DNA of 64,000 nt from Pullilachnospira sp963929535 (GTDB lineage Bacteria; Bacillota; Clostridia; Lachnospirales; Lachnospiraceae), in contig CAWVIZ010000013.1 of assembly GCA_963929535.1 (NCBI GenBank), positions 62,001-126,000 of the forward strand. The letters are read 5' to 3'. Of the stretch, positions 17,153 to 25,834 are shown in pieces. The translations under genes and the position numbers were made by a program. The notes beneath the pieces were generated by a model that ran no database searches, was not told where the DNA came from, and saw only the letters and a program-made list of their open reading frames with translations. The stretch's first letter is position 1. Each line of letters starts with the position of its first letter.

Positions 17153-17829
17153 TCCAGTTCACCGCCCTTCACCAGACGTCCGTCCTCCATCCGCAGGATA
17201 CGGTCCGCCATCTGAGCGATCTCTTCATTGTGGGTGATCATCACCACGGTCTGATCATACCGCCTCCCCATGATCTTCAGCAGTCCCATCACATCCTGGC
17301 TGGTCCTGGAATCCAGATTTCCCGTGGGCTCATCGGCCAGCAGAAGCGCCGGCTTTATAGCCAGCGCCCTGGCGATCGCCACTCTCTGCTGCTGTCCTCC
17401 CGACAGCTGGCCGGGAATCCTTTCCAGCCGCTCCTCCAGTCCCAGTATCCCGGTGATTTCCCGCAGATACGGTTCATCTACCCGCTTTCCGTCCATTTTC
17501 AAGGGCAGAATGATATTTTCCCAGACCGTCAGCATGGGGATCAGATTATACTGCTGGAATACAAAGCCGATCTTCCTTCGTCTGAAAACCGTCAGCTCAT
17601 CATCACTCAGTTCCCACAGGTTTTTCTGATCCACGATCACCTCCCCTGATGTGGGCACATCCAACCCTCCCACCATATGGAGAAATGTGGATTTTCCGCT
17701 TCCCGAAGAGCCTACCACTGCCACAAACTCTCCCCGTTCCACGGTAAGGTCGATCCCATTCAGCGCCTGCACCCGGGTTTCTCCGCTTCCGTAAATCTTT
17801 GTCAGTCCTCTCGTCTCCAGAATCTTCAC
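17149..17829 (-). CDS. ABC transporter ATP-binding protein (MacB/LolD type)
   Basis: A 226-residue ATPase with Walker A GSSGSGKST (40-48), signature LSGGQQQRVAIARAL, Walker B LLLADEPTGNLD and the switch histidine in MITHNEE. NLDSRTS after Walker B is typical of the MacB/LolD/FtsE-like subfamily that pairs with FtsX-type permeases. It is translationally coupled to the permease. A family A repeat lies between it and the histidine kinase, so the link between sensor and transporter genes has been interrupted by a mobile repeat. Confidence 0.95.
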   Translation of the reverse strand: MKILETRGLTKIYGSGETRVQALNGIDLTVERGEFVAVVGSSGSGKSTFLHMVGGLDVPTSGEVIVDQKNLWELSDDELTVFRRRKIGFVFQQYNLIPMLTVWENIILPLKMDGKRVDEPYLREITGILGLEERLERIPGQLSGGQQQRVAIARALAIKPALLLADEPTGNLDSRTSQDVMGLLKIMGRRYDQTVVMITHNEEIAQMADRILRMEDGRLVKGGELE

Positions 17830-17889
17830 TGTCCCTCCTCCTTCCGCTTTATCACCGCGGGCCCTTCGGCGGCCTGCACCGCCCGCTGT

Positions 17890-18032
17890 GTAACAGCTCA
17901 GCCTTCCGGCTTCACTGTCACAAAAGTATGCACACAGGCTGCATTTCTCGCAGCCTGGCGCCCGCAGGCCTCGGGATCCCGCTGCAAATGCAGCGGGACA
18001 CCTCGCGGGACAGTTGATGGCTAAACTGTAAC
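17890..18032. repeat. Family A palindromic repeat (MITE-like), copy A1
   Basis: A 143-bp element with terminal inverted repeats GTAACAGCTCAGCC and GGCTAAACTGTAAC and internal palindromes (GGCTGC...GCAGCC; CCCGCTGC...GCAGCGGG). It is flanked by CCCGCTGT and CCCGCTGC, a 7/8 match that fits an 8-bp target duplication. It sits between the histidine kinase and ABC transporter genes. Confidence 0.8.
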
Positions 18033-18066
18033 CCCGCTGCCCTGCTTCAGAAAAAGGATACCATAC

Positions 18067-18112
18067 AAATCTCTCAGACCCGGCTCCACAATGTCTCAGT
18101 TCTGAGAGATTT
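18067..18112 (-). terminator. Hairpin after the histidine kinase gene
   Basis: Perfect 12-bp arms (18067-18078 and 18101-18112) lie 20-66 nt past the kinase stop. The T-run after it is short, so it may be a weak or partial terminator before the ABC genes. Confidence 0.5.
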
Positions 18113-18132
18113 CCCCGGGCAAAGAGCTGAAT

Positions 18133-19065
18133 TCACCGGAGAAAATACAGGGAAAACACACTGCCCTCACCCGGTTTTGAAGAAACCCGGATATAACCAT
18201 TCTGCGCCTGCATCACTTCCCTGGCGATATACAGTCCGATGCCCACGCCGGGCATTCGGGCAGATTCCCCGGCCCGATAAAACCTGGAAAAGATCCTGGC
18301 CTGCTCCTCCTCCGGAATGCCTCTTCCTGTGTCCCGGATATCCACCCGCAGAAGAGAGGTCAGCGCTTCCACGGAAATTTCCACTTTTCCACCGGAGGGA
18401 GTATATTTGACCGCGTTATCCACAATATTGGAAATGGCTTCCACCGTCCACTTTTCATCAAACCATGCCGTCTCCTGCCCCGCATGAAGGGAAAGCCCGA
18501 TTTCCTTTTCTCCGGCCCTGGGCTCAAACTGTCTCTTAACCATCTCCAGTACAGGCCCGATGAGCTGCCTCTGAGCCTGTATGTGGATGATGCCGCCCTC
18601 CAATCTGGACAGTTTTCCAAGTCCCTCCATCAGAAAGTCCAGCTCCGCCGCCTGATCCCGGATGGCCGCCATTTCCTCCCGGATCTCCTGATCCTCCGTA
18701 TACTTCCTCTGTTCCAGACTTTCCTCCAGAAGCTGAGAATACAGCGTAATATTAGCCAGGGGGATGACTGCCTGATGGGAGATATCGGAAATCTGCCGCT
18801 GTATCTGCTCCTTTTCCCGTTTCATCCTCTCCAGCACAGCCTCCCTGCCCTGGAGATAACGCCACATACTGTTCTCAATGGCAGAGATCCGGCTCTCATC
18901 CAGCCGCTCTCCGGGAAGCTTCCCGGCGGAAGCATTGTCCAGCATCTCCTGAATCCTCTCCGCTGTTCGTTTTTCCCTTCGCCAGACAAAAAGGGCCGCC
19001 CCCGCACAGAGGCAGACCGCAATGATCAGTATGATCAAGCTCAATTCTCTCATGTTCCCGTCCAT
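18133..19065 (-). CDS. Sensor histidine kinase, one membrane segment
   Basis: A 310-residue kinase with a single N-terminal membrane helix (about 8-27), a coiled linker, a dimerisation helix and an ATPase domain with NIVDNAVKYTP (N box), DTGRGIP (G1) and GVGIGLYIAREV (G2). The phospho-acceptor region reads ISDISHQAVIPLANI: the histidine is present, but the usual H-x-x-K-T-P continuation is replaced by HQAVIP. It has no extracytoplasmic sensor, so it may sense through the membrane or through the ABC transporter. An alternative ATG lies four codons in (19053). It pairs with the response regulator 79 nt upstream. Confidence 0.9.
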   Translation of the reverse strand: MDGNMRELSLIILIIAVCLCAGAALFVWRREKRTAERIQEMLDNASAGKLPGERLDESRISAIENSMWRYLQGREAVLERMKREKEQIQRQISDISHQAVIPLANITLYSQLLEESLEQRKYTEDQEIREEMAAIRDQAAELDFLMEGLGKLSRLEGGIIHIQAQRQLIGPVLEMVKRQFEPRAGEKEIGLSLHAGQETAWFDEKWTVEAISNIVDNAVKYTPSGGKVEISVEALTSLLRVDIRDTGRGIPEEEQARIFSRFYRAGESARMPGVGIGLYIAREVMQAQNGYIRVSSKPGEGSVFSLYFLR

Positions 19066-19104
19066 ATCCCGTTCTCACCGAACCCTGAAACTCCGTGCTC
19101 TTTA

Positions 19105-19142
19105 AAGCGGGAGCTATTCCTTAAGCGTCACTGCTCCCGCTT
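19105..19142 (-). promoter_or_regulatory. Intercistronic hairpin between response regulator and kinase
   Basis: Perfect 10-bp arms (19105-19114 and 19133-19142, GCGGGAGC core) followed by TTTAAAG lie in the 79-nt gap. It could trim read-through or stabilise the upstream message. Confidence 0.45.
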
Positions 19143-19144
19143 CT

Positions 19145-19807
19145 TCATGCCCCTTCCCATGTATATCCGATCCCATACACCGTCCGGATACATTCTGTAT
19201 CATCTCCCAGCTTTCCTCTCAGCCGGTTTACCGCCACCGTAAGGGCATGATCGTCCACAAACTCCGTATCTCCCTGCCAGACTTCATCGATCAGCCGGCT
19301 GCGGCTGATATTCTTCCCCCGGTTTTCCGTAAGGCACCGCAGCAGCTTCTGTTCTGTCCGGCTAAGTTCCAGCTCCATGCCGTCCCTGTAAAATTCCAGC
19401 TTCTGAAAATCAAAGCAGTACGTCCCATCCCGGTAAATCCCATCCTCCCGGCGTTTTTTCCGCAGCTGCACGCCTACCCTTGCCCGCAGCACCATCAGGC
19501 TGAAGGGCTTGGTGATATAATCGTCCGCTCCCAGCTCCAGTCCCGATACAATATCCATCTCCATCCTGTTGGCTGTCAGCAGGATCACAGGAATCTCCTC
19601 TGTTCTGCGCAGTTCCGCCAGAAGGTCCAGGCCGCTTCCATCCGGAAGGTTCACATCCAGCAGGATCAGATCAAAGCTTCCATTCCCAAGCATCTTTCCG
19701 GCTTCCTCCAGAGAAAATGCCTGGCTGCAGGAAAATTCATTTCTCAGGGCCAGGCGGATCCCATCGTTCAGCCTCCGGTCATCCTCCACGATCAGAATCT
19801 TTTTCAT
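19145..19807 (-). CDS. OmpR-family response regulator
   Basis: A 220-residue regulator with a receiver domain (acidic pocket VEDD at 7-10, phospho-acceptor Asp51 in LILLDVNLPDGSG, Lys in DDYITKPFS) and a C-terminal winged helix (LSRTEQKLLRCLTENRGKNI; DHALTVAVNRLRGKL). It is the partner of the downstream kinase and a likely activator of the ABC transporter genes. The start follows the Rrf2-family stop by 6 nt, which places that regulator in the same run. Confidence 0.94.
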   Translation of the reverse strand: MKKILIVEDDRRLNDGIRLALRNEFSCSQAFSLEEAGKMLGNGSFDLILLDVNLPDGSGLDLLAELRRTEEIPVILLTANRMEMDIVSGLELGADDYITKPFSLMVLRARVGVQLRKKRREDGIYRDGTYCFDFQKLEFYRDGMELELSRTEQKLLRCLTENRGKNISRSRLIDEVWQGDTEFVDDHALTVAVNRLRGKLGDDTECIRTVYGIGYTWEGA

Positions 19808-19813
19808 CTGTTC

Positions 19814-20251
19814 CTACGCCTCTTCCGATTCTTTTTTCAGATCCTCCAGTACATCCGCCAGAGTGATCTTCTGAAGCTCTTTTTCCATGGCCTCCTGCAC
19901 CCGGATCAGCTTATCGTCCAGCGCTCTGTGAATATTCTTTCCCACAGGACACTTCTGATTGGGATTCTCATGAAAGTGAAACAGCGCGTTTTCTTCCACA
20001 CATTCCACCGCCCGGTAGACGTCCAGGAAGCAGATCTCCTTCGGCGGCTTTGCCAGCGCTGCGCCTCCCGTTCCCCGTTTCACCTGGATCAGCCCTGCTT
20101 CCTTTAACTGGGACAGAATCCTCCGGATAATCACCGGATTCACCTGAATACTGGAAGCCAGAAACTCGCTGGTCACCTTTCTCTCACCCTGAAATACCTC
20201 CATACAGGTCAGCATGTGTATGGCTATTGTAAATCTGCTGGAAATCTGCAT
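19814..20251 (-). CDS. Rrf2-family transcriptional regulator
   Basis: A 145-residue Rrf2-type regulator: winged helix MQISSRFTIAIHMLTCMEVF followed by SEFLASSIQVNPVIIRRILS and the wing IQVKRGTGGAALAKPP. The C-terminal region keeps only one of the usual cluster cysteines (CPVGKNIH), so it is not an IscR-type [2Fe-2S] protein and is closer to YwnA-like members. The ATG at 20251 has AAGGAG upstream; an upstream in-frame extension lacks one. It precedes the response regulator by 6 nt and may be the first gene of the two-component run. Confidence 0.88.
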   Translation of the reverse strand: MQISSRFTIAIHMLTCMEVFQGERKVTSEFLASSIQVNPVIIRRILSQLKEAGLIQVKRGTGGAALAKPPKEICFLDVYRAVECVEENALFHFHENPNQKCPVGKNIHRALDDKLIRVQEAMEKELQKITLADVLEDLKKESEEA

Positions 20252-20355
20252 AAGCAACTCCTTTCCCGTATTTCCGCCAAATTTCCTTTCGGATTCCATT
20301 GTATCCGTCCGGCGGCAAGGTGTCAATCCTCAACACCTTCATTCACTTTTGATTC

Positions 20356-20498
20356 GTAACAGTTCAGCCTTCCGGCTTCACTGTTACAAATGCATGCACA
20401 CAGGCTGCGATTTTCGCAGCCTGGCGCCCGCAAATCTCGGGATCACGCTGCGAATGCAGCGTGACACCTCGCGGGACATTGGAAGGCTGAACTGTTAC
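20356..20498. repeat. Family A palindromic repeat, copy A2, with target duplication
   Basis: A 143-bp element with perfect 18-bp terminal inverted repeats (20356-20373 and 20481-20498). The octamer TTTGATTC flanks it on both sides (20348-20355 and 20499-20506), a perfect 8-bp target duplication. It has landed in the last codons of the macro-domain gene. Confidence 0.92.
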
Positions 20499-21473
20499 TT
20501 TGATTCCCAACAGCTTCCTGTACAGCTCTCTGTCCACGTCTTTAAATACATTAAAAACGATCCTGTCAAATGCCCGGCCCTTCCTGTTTAAAAATGATGT
20601 CACAGATTCCACCGCGATCCTGGCAGCCTGGTCATTGGGAAAATGAAATTCCCCTGTGCTGATACAGCAGAACGCCACGGAACGGATCCCATGTTCCTCA
20701 CAGCACTTCAGAATATTTTCGTAACAGCTCTGCAGCTGCCGTTTTTCCCGTTCCGTCAGTCTGCCGAACACAATGGGGCCCACCGTGTGGATCACATATC
20801 CCGCCGGCAGATTATATCCCTCTGTCAGCACTGCCTGTCCGACAGGTTCCTCATACTGTCTGCCGTACCGCATACGCATACGATTCATGTAATGGCAGCA
20901 GTCCTCCCTCAGCTGAATCCCGGCAGCGCTGTGTATCGCATTGTCAATGCATCCGTGGCAGGGTACAAAACAGCCCAGCATCTGGGAATTCGCCGCATTT
21001 ACAATGGCGTCGGTTTTCAGTCTGGTAATATCTCCCTGCCAGACAGAAATCTGTTCCGCAAACGGATGATCGCTGCCCTCCCTGGCCGCAGCGGGAATCT
21101 GATCCAGAGAAACAATCCCCTTTTCCCTGGCTTCCTCCCGCAGAAATTGATCCTGAACCCTGAGGATATCCTCTTCCATCTTTCCCGGCATCCGGATATT
21201 CATAAGCGAACGGAGCAGCCTTCTCTTCTCCCCGTACTCTTTGGGAACCTTCAAACTTCCTCCATAGACCGAATCTCTCCCGAACTCTTCCAGCAGATAG
21301 TCCAGGCGTTTTTCCTGCCCGGATCTCTCCAATTTTTCCAAATCCTCTTTTTTTCTTCCTGTCTCCATACCATTTTCGCCCTCTTTTCCCAGTTTCTCAG
21401 CGCTTTCCAGTACAGCAGGCTTACGCCGGCCGTCTGCATGATCGTACCGGATCTGTTTTTGTAAGACTAACAT
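20364..21473 (-). CDS. Macro-domain protein (probable protein-ADP-ribose hydrolase) with repeat-encoded tail
   Basis: The protein has an N-terminal helical region and a macro domain starting at ISVWQGDITRLKTDAIVNAA. CFVPCHGCIDNAIHSAAG matches the zinc-type macro domains that hydrolyse mono-ADP-ribosyl links on proteins; GEFHFPNDQAARIAV is the second ligand-binding loop. The start is uncertain: the frame opens at 21473, while an ATG at 21368 (after AAGAGGG) is also plausible. The last 45 or so residues, after KLLGIK, come from the inserted family A repeat; without it the protein would end KLLGIKSE. The lipoyl-linked SirTM partners found in some species are not adjacent. Confidence 0.85.
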   Translation of the reverse strand: MLVLQKQIRYDHADGRRKPAVLESAEKLGKEGENGMETGRKKEDLEKLERSGQEKRLDYLLEEFGRDSVYGGSLKVPKEYGEKRRLLRSLMNIRMPGKMEEDILRVQDQFLREEAREKGIVSLDQIPAAAREGSDHPFAEQISVWQGDITRLKTDAIVNAANSQMLGCFVPCHGCIDNAIHSAAGIQLREDCCHYMNRMRMRYGRQYEEPVGQAVLTEGYNLPAGYVIHTVGPIVFGRLTEREKRQLQSCYENILKCCEEHGIRSVAFCCISTGEFHFPNDQAARIAVESVTSFLNRKGRAFDRIVFNVFKDVDRELYRKLLGIKVTVQPSNVPRGVTLHSQRDPEICGRQAAKIAACVHAFVTVKPEG

Positions 21474-21641
21474 CGCTGCAATGTAATGTCAATAGTTACA
21501 TTAATGTGACCCATACAGCCAACCCGAAGGACTGCACAGATACCTGCTAAAAAATATCCGCTGTCCTCATTATTTTGTTATAATACAGACAACGGGATCA
21601 TGGGATGAACCCAAATAAGTCTGAATATAAAGGAAAAGCTT

Positions 21642-22526
21642 ATGCATTTTAAAAAGGCAAAGGGAATCTTATCTCCCTCCAACGGAATGAACCTGTACAG
21701 GGGATGTACCCATGGGTGTATATACTGCGACTCAAGAAGCAAATGTTATCATATGGATCATGCCTTTGAAGATATTGAAGTCAAGGAAAATGCCATTGAA
21801 CTGCTGGAAAATACCCTGAAGAGAAAACGCTCCAGGTGCATGTTGGGCACCGGATCCATGACAGACCCTTATATCCCTCTGGAAAATGAGCTTGGCCACG
21901 TCAGAAAAGCGTTAACCTTAGCCCTTCAGTATGGTTTTGGTTTTACGCTGATCACCAAGTCAGACCGGGTACTGAGAGATCTGGATCTGCTGAAAGCCAT
22001 CAATGACCAGACAAAATGTGTGGTCCAGATGACGCTGACAACCTATGACGAAAATCTGTGCAGAAAACTCGAACCAAATGTAAGTACGACACAGGAACGT
22101 GTGGCCGCTTTAAAAAAGCTGCACAGAGCAGGAATTCCCACGGTTGTCTGGCTCTGTCCAGTTCTTCCGTTTATCAATGATACGGAAGAAAATATCAAAG
22201 GGATTTTAAATTACTGTATAGAAGCGAAGGTTTACGGGATCATCTGCTTCGGAATGGGCCTGACACTTCGCGAGGGAAACAGGGAATATTTTTACAGGCA
22301 GTTGGACCGGCTGTTTCCGGGTATGAAAGAAAGGTACATGCAATCCTACGGTATGAAATACCAGCTAAACAGCCCCAATAATGATACATTGATGAATCTC
22401 TTCCACCAGGTATGTGAAAATAATGGAATTGTGCATGACAACAAACAGATATTTGAGTACCTGAGAAAATTTGAAGAAAAAAATCAAAATATCCAGCTGA
22501 ATCTATTTGACATGCTTCCCAGATAG
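21642..22526 (+). CDS. Radical SAM protein of the SPL/Rv2578c-like group
   Basis: A 294-residue radical SAM protein. The cluster motif is CTHGCIYC (Cys22, Cys26, Cys29), preceded by the typical LSPSNGMNLYRGC. This N-terminus is shared with DNA-repair photolyase-like radical SAM proteins (SplB-related, COG1533). The spore photoproduct lyase itself is longer and has an extra conserved cysteine that I cannot assign here, so the substrate is open. It is transcribed divergently from the macro-domain gene. Confidence 0.85.
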   Translation: MHFKKAKGILSPSNGMNLYRGCTHGCIYCDSRSKCYHMDHAFEDIEVKENAIELLENTLKRKRSRCMLGTGSMTDPYIPLENELGHVRKALTLALQYGFGFTLITKSDRVLRDLDLLKAINDQTKCVVQMTLTTYDENLCRKLEPNVSTTQERVAALKKLHRAGIPTVVWLCPVLPFINDTEENIKGILNYCIEAKVYGIICFGMGLTLREGNREYFYRQLDRLFPGMKERYMQSYGMKYQLNSPNNDTLMNLFHQVCENNGIVHDNKQIFEYLRKFEEKNQNIQLNLFDMLPR

Positions 22527-22611
22527 CCCTCCCGGACCGTCTGGGATTCAGAAGCGGTTCAAAAAAGAAGAAATGCGGTGGCATTTTACCGTAAGGAAGG
22601 TATGGTGAAAA

Positions 22612-22667
22612 AAGGACGGTCTCTGTTCCATGCATATTCTCTCTTATGCCCTCCGAGAACCGTCCTT
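22612..22667 (-). terminator. Intrinsic terminator of the GH3 gene
   Basis: Arms AAGGACGGTCTCTG and GAGAACCGTCCTT pair around a 29-nt loop; on the minus strand the stem is followed by TTTTTTC. It ends 6 nt from the GH3 stop. Confidence 0.8.
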
Positions 22668-22672
22668 CCGAC

Positions 22673-24829
22673 TTACACCTGCAGAATCTTCCCTTCCTCC
22701 GTCATAAACAGCTCCACACGCAGCACCCGATGCCCGGTCAGCGCACAGCTTCTCTCATCGGGCTGACTGCCGCCCACGTACAGGTATACTTTCGCGTTTT
22801 CCCAGACATAATTTCCTTCTTCGTCCACCACCCGAAGTCTTTCCGCCGGGAAATCCAGCTGGATTTCCTTTGTCTCCCCTGCCTCAAACGCGTTTCTTCC
22901 GAACTGCACCAGGCTGTAATTGGGCACGGCCAGCGGGCTGTCGCACACTTTTATGTAAACCTGTGAAATTTCTTCCGCCGGAATGGACGAGGTATTTGTC
23001 ACCGCCACCCGGACATGGATGTTCTCCTGCTCCTCATCAACGGTCACCCGGGCATTGGCATACTCAAATTCCGCGTAGCTCAGTCCGTATCCGAAGGGAT
23101 ACAGCGGTTCCGCAGTCAGATAGCGGTAAGTCCGTCCTTTCATACAGTAGTCTTCAAAGGGCGGCAGATCCGCTATGTCACGGTAAAAGGTAACCGGAAG
23201 CTTTCCGGAGGGAACCGCATTTCCAAAAAGGATATCCGCCACGGCGATGCCTCCCATCTGGCCCGGATACCACACATGAAGGATTGCCGCGCAGTGCTCC
23301 TGCGCATAGGGCAGAGAGACGGCTCCTCCGGAAGCCACCAGCAGAACCACCGGCGTGCCGGTTTCGCAGACAGCTTTCAAAAGTCTGCACTGGGGATCCG
23401 GAAGTCCCAGATCCTTTCTGTCCGCTCCCGCATAGCTGTTTGCCGCGTCTCCCTCTTCCCCTTCCAGCGTGGCATTCAGCCCCAGGCAGAGAAAGACCAC
23501 ATCGCTTCTTCTGGCAGCCGCCACCGCCTCGCTGATCCTGTCATCCGGCTGGGCCAGCGCTTCCACCTGATCCCGCACCAGATCACAGCCTTCCGAATAA
23601 TACACTCTGGCAGATCCGGCCAACTCTCTCTGTATTCCCTCCAGAATCGTGTAGCTCACCGACGCCGTGCCATTATAATTTCCTTTCAGGATTTCTCTGC
23701 TGTCCGCGTTTGGCCCGATGACGGCAACCGATTGGATCCGATCCTTCTCAAGCGGCAGCAGACCGTCGTTTTTCAGCAGGACAATCGACTCCTCCGCCGC
23801 TCTCTGCGCCGCCTGGTGATGGGCTTCCGTATCATTTTCCGAGTAATCGATGCTGTCATACTCTGTCTCGCGGTCGAACATTCCCAGCCGTATCCGCGTC
23901 ATCATCACATGGCGCACCGCTTCATCAATGACACTCTCCTGGACAAGCCCCTTTCTGCAGGCGGCCAGCAGAAACTGGTACATTTCCCCGCAGTTCAGAT
24001 CACACCCGCTTTTTACAGCCATCGCCGCAGATTCCTCCGCATTTGCCGTCACCTTGTGTCCCGTATGAAAATCCTCGATGGCCCCGCAGTCAGAGACAAC
24101 ATACCCGTCAAATTTCCATTCTCCCCGCAGAACCTCCTGAATCAGACGCGGATTTCCGCAGGCGGGAACCCCGTTGATGCGGTTATAGGCCCCCATCACG
24201 CCTTCCACTTTTCCCTTCTCCACACAGGCCCGGAAAGCGGGCAGATACGTCTCCGCCAGATCCTTTTCTGACACCACCGCGTTGAAGGAATGGCGGCCCG
24301 TCTCCGGTCCGGAATGAACCGCGAAATGCTTCGCGCAGGCCGCGGCTTTTAATCTCCTGCCGTCCCCCTGCATTCCCTGAATATAGCAGACCGCCAGCTC
24401 TCCCGTGAGAAAAGGATCCTCCCCGTAGGTCTCCTGCCCTCTTCCCCAGCGGGGATCCCGGAAAATATTTACGTTGGGCGCCCAGAAAGTGAGGCCCTTG
24501 TACACATCCCGGTCCCCCATCTCCATCTGCACATTATATTTGGCTCTTCCCTCTGTGGCCACAATTTCGCCCGCCTGTCTCAAAAGCTCCCGGTCAAAGG
24601 AAGCGGCCATCCCGATGGCCTGGGGAAATACCGTTGCCACTCCTGCCCGGGCCACGCCGTGCAGGGCCTCATTCCACCAGTTGTATGCCGGAATTCCCAG
24701 CCATCTTATTTCCCTGGCCTGGAAGCTGAGCTGGCTTACCTTTTCCTCCAGCGACATCTGCTCCAGCAGATTCTCAACCCGCTCCTGATCTGTCAGACTC
24801 TCATCCCGATAATCTTTTGCTTCTCCCAT
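22673..24829 (-). CDS. Glycoside hydrolase family 3, beta-xylosidase/beta-glucosidase type
   Basis: A 718-residue cytoplasmic GH3 enzyme without a signal peptide. Catalytic domain motifs include WWNEALHGVARAG, DPRWGRGQETYGEDP, AKHFAVHSGPE and the nucleophile in GYVVSDCGAI (Asp247). SDCGAI rather than SDWGG is usual in GH3 beta-xylosidases and related arabinofuranosidases. The C-terminal alpha/beta sandwich and fibronectin III-like domain (FGYGLSYAEFEY; VTNTSSIPAEEISQVYI) complete the normal architecture. It stands alone with its own terminator; substrate is likely plant-derived oligosaccharide brought in by other transporters. Confidence 0.92.
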   Translation of the reverse strand: MGEAKDYRDESLTDQERVENLLEQMSLEEKVSQLSFQAREIRWLGIPAYNWWNEALHGVARAGVATVFPQAIGMAASFDRELLRQAGEIVATEGRAKYNVQMEMGDRDVYKGLTFWAPNVNIFRDPRWGRGQETYGEDPFLTGELAVCYIQGMQGDGRRLKAAACAKHFAVHSGPETGRHSFNAVVSEKDLAETYLPAFRACVEKGKVEGVMGAYNRINGVPACGNPRLIQEVLRGEWKFDGYVVSDCGAIEDFHTGHKVTANAEESAAMAVKSGCDLNCGEMYQFLLAACRKGLVQESVIDEAVRHVMMTRIRLGMFDRETEYDSIDYSENDTEAHHQAAQRAAEESIVLLKNDGLLPLEKDRIQSVAVIGPNADSREILKGNYNGTASVSYTILEGIQRELAGSARVYYSEGCDLVRDQVEALAQPDDRISEAVAAARRSDVVFLCLGLNATLEGEEGDAANSYAGADRKDLGLPDPQCRLLKAVCETGTPVVLLVASGGAVSLPYAQEHCAAILHVWYPGQMGGIAVADILFGNAVPSGKLPVTFYRDIADLPPFEDYCMKGRTYRYLTAEPLYPFGYGLSYAEFEYANARVTVDEEQENIHVRVAVTNTSSIPAEEISQVYIKVCDSPLAVPNYSLVQFGRNAFEAGETKEIQLDFPAERLRVVDEEGNYVWENAKVYLYVGGSQPDERSCALTGHRVLRVELFMTEEGKILQV

Positions 24830-25081
24830 TTCTTTACCTCTTGTAGATCCGTCCCTTTCCCGAAAATTTTTTCCTTTTTATCATATACTCTTTTCCACTG
24901 CCAAACAAGAATCTTTCGTCTTTTCTTTTGTTTTTTGTATAATCATGATACAATAGCCACATAGCAGCCAAAACCGGAAAGATATTTTGAGAATATTCAG
25001 AGACAATCATCCAGAAAAAGCAACGCTTTCTGATCTCAAAGTATCTCACAGAATTTTTCAAATCAGTAAGGAGGAGAATCC

Positions 25082-25456
25082 ATGATCGATTTTCAGAACG
25101 GCAGCGTATTCAAGCTGAGAAAAACAGGAAAATTTTCAAATGAGAAAACCGTTGCACCTCTTTTCGTCTCCGGAGAAGAGTTTATCGGAGAATATCAGAC
25201 AGTGCGGGATTATGTGATTTTTACCAATAAAAGAGTAATTGCAGTCAATGTACAGGGCGTCACCGGAAAGAAAAAGGACATCACCACACTGCCCTATTCC
25301 AAAATCCAGCTGTTTTCCGTGGAAACTTCCGGCGTACTGGATCTGGACAGTGAACTGGATCTGTACTACAGCGGAGCGGGACTGGTAAAATTCGAATTTA
25401 CCGGACAAAGCGATATTGTGGAAATTGCCAGAGAGATTGGAGAATATTTGCTTTAG
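25082..25456 (+). CDS. Bacterial PH-domain protein
   Basis: A 124-residue protein of the bPH (PF08000-like) type: GEYQTVRDYVIFTNKRVIAV followed by KKKDITTLPYSKIQLFSVET is the recurring PH-fold pattern. There is no membrane segment or signal. Role unknown; such proteins may bind lipids or proteins. The ATG follows AAGGAGGAG. A strong terminator lies about 100 nt downstream. Confidence 0.85.
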   Translation: MIDFQNGSVFKLRKTGKFSNEKTVAPLFVSGEEFIGEYQTVRDYVIFTNKRVIAVNVQGVTGKKKDITTLPYSKIQLFSVETSGVLDLDSELDLYYSGAGLVKFEFTGQSDIVEIAREIGEYLL

Positions 25457-25558
25457 GTTTTATGACGGTACGGGAGCTATTCTGCCTTTTCATCTTGCTC
25501 AGGGACTTCAGCGGTATGCGGCAATGGAAAGCACCCCGCGCGGGCTTTTCATTGTCAT

Positions 25559-25597
25559 GGAAAAGGGACCGTCCGGATAACCGGCAGTCCCTTTTCC
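25559..25597 (+). terminator. Intrinsic terminator after the PH-domain gene
   Basis: Perfect 11-bp arms GGAAAAGGGAC and GTCCCTTTTCC. The rest of 25457-25834 shows no gene on either strand. Confidence 0.75.
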
Positions 25598-25834
25598 GTA
25601 CTCATATCATCTTCACAGTATGGCCTTTTATGGTCTTTCAGTCCTTCTATAGCTTCCCGACTGATTTTTCAATTCCCGTAAACGTTCTCTTTCTCATCCA
25701 AAAACAAACCAGATCTCTGCCGCAGTGATCAGTACCCAACTTGTAATCGTCACCCCAGGTATACAAGATCCCCCCGTTTGGGCAATGATAAATCGTTGGT
25801 ACAACTCTGTACAACAATCTGTAAAAAGAAAAAT

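Noticed and set aside
18067..18112. Regulatory riboswitch between kinase and ABC genes
   Set aside because: Only a single simple hairpin is present; the remaining sequence up to the ATPase start is the family A repeat.
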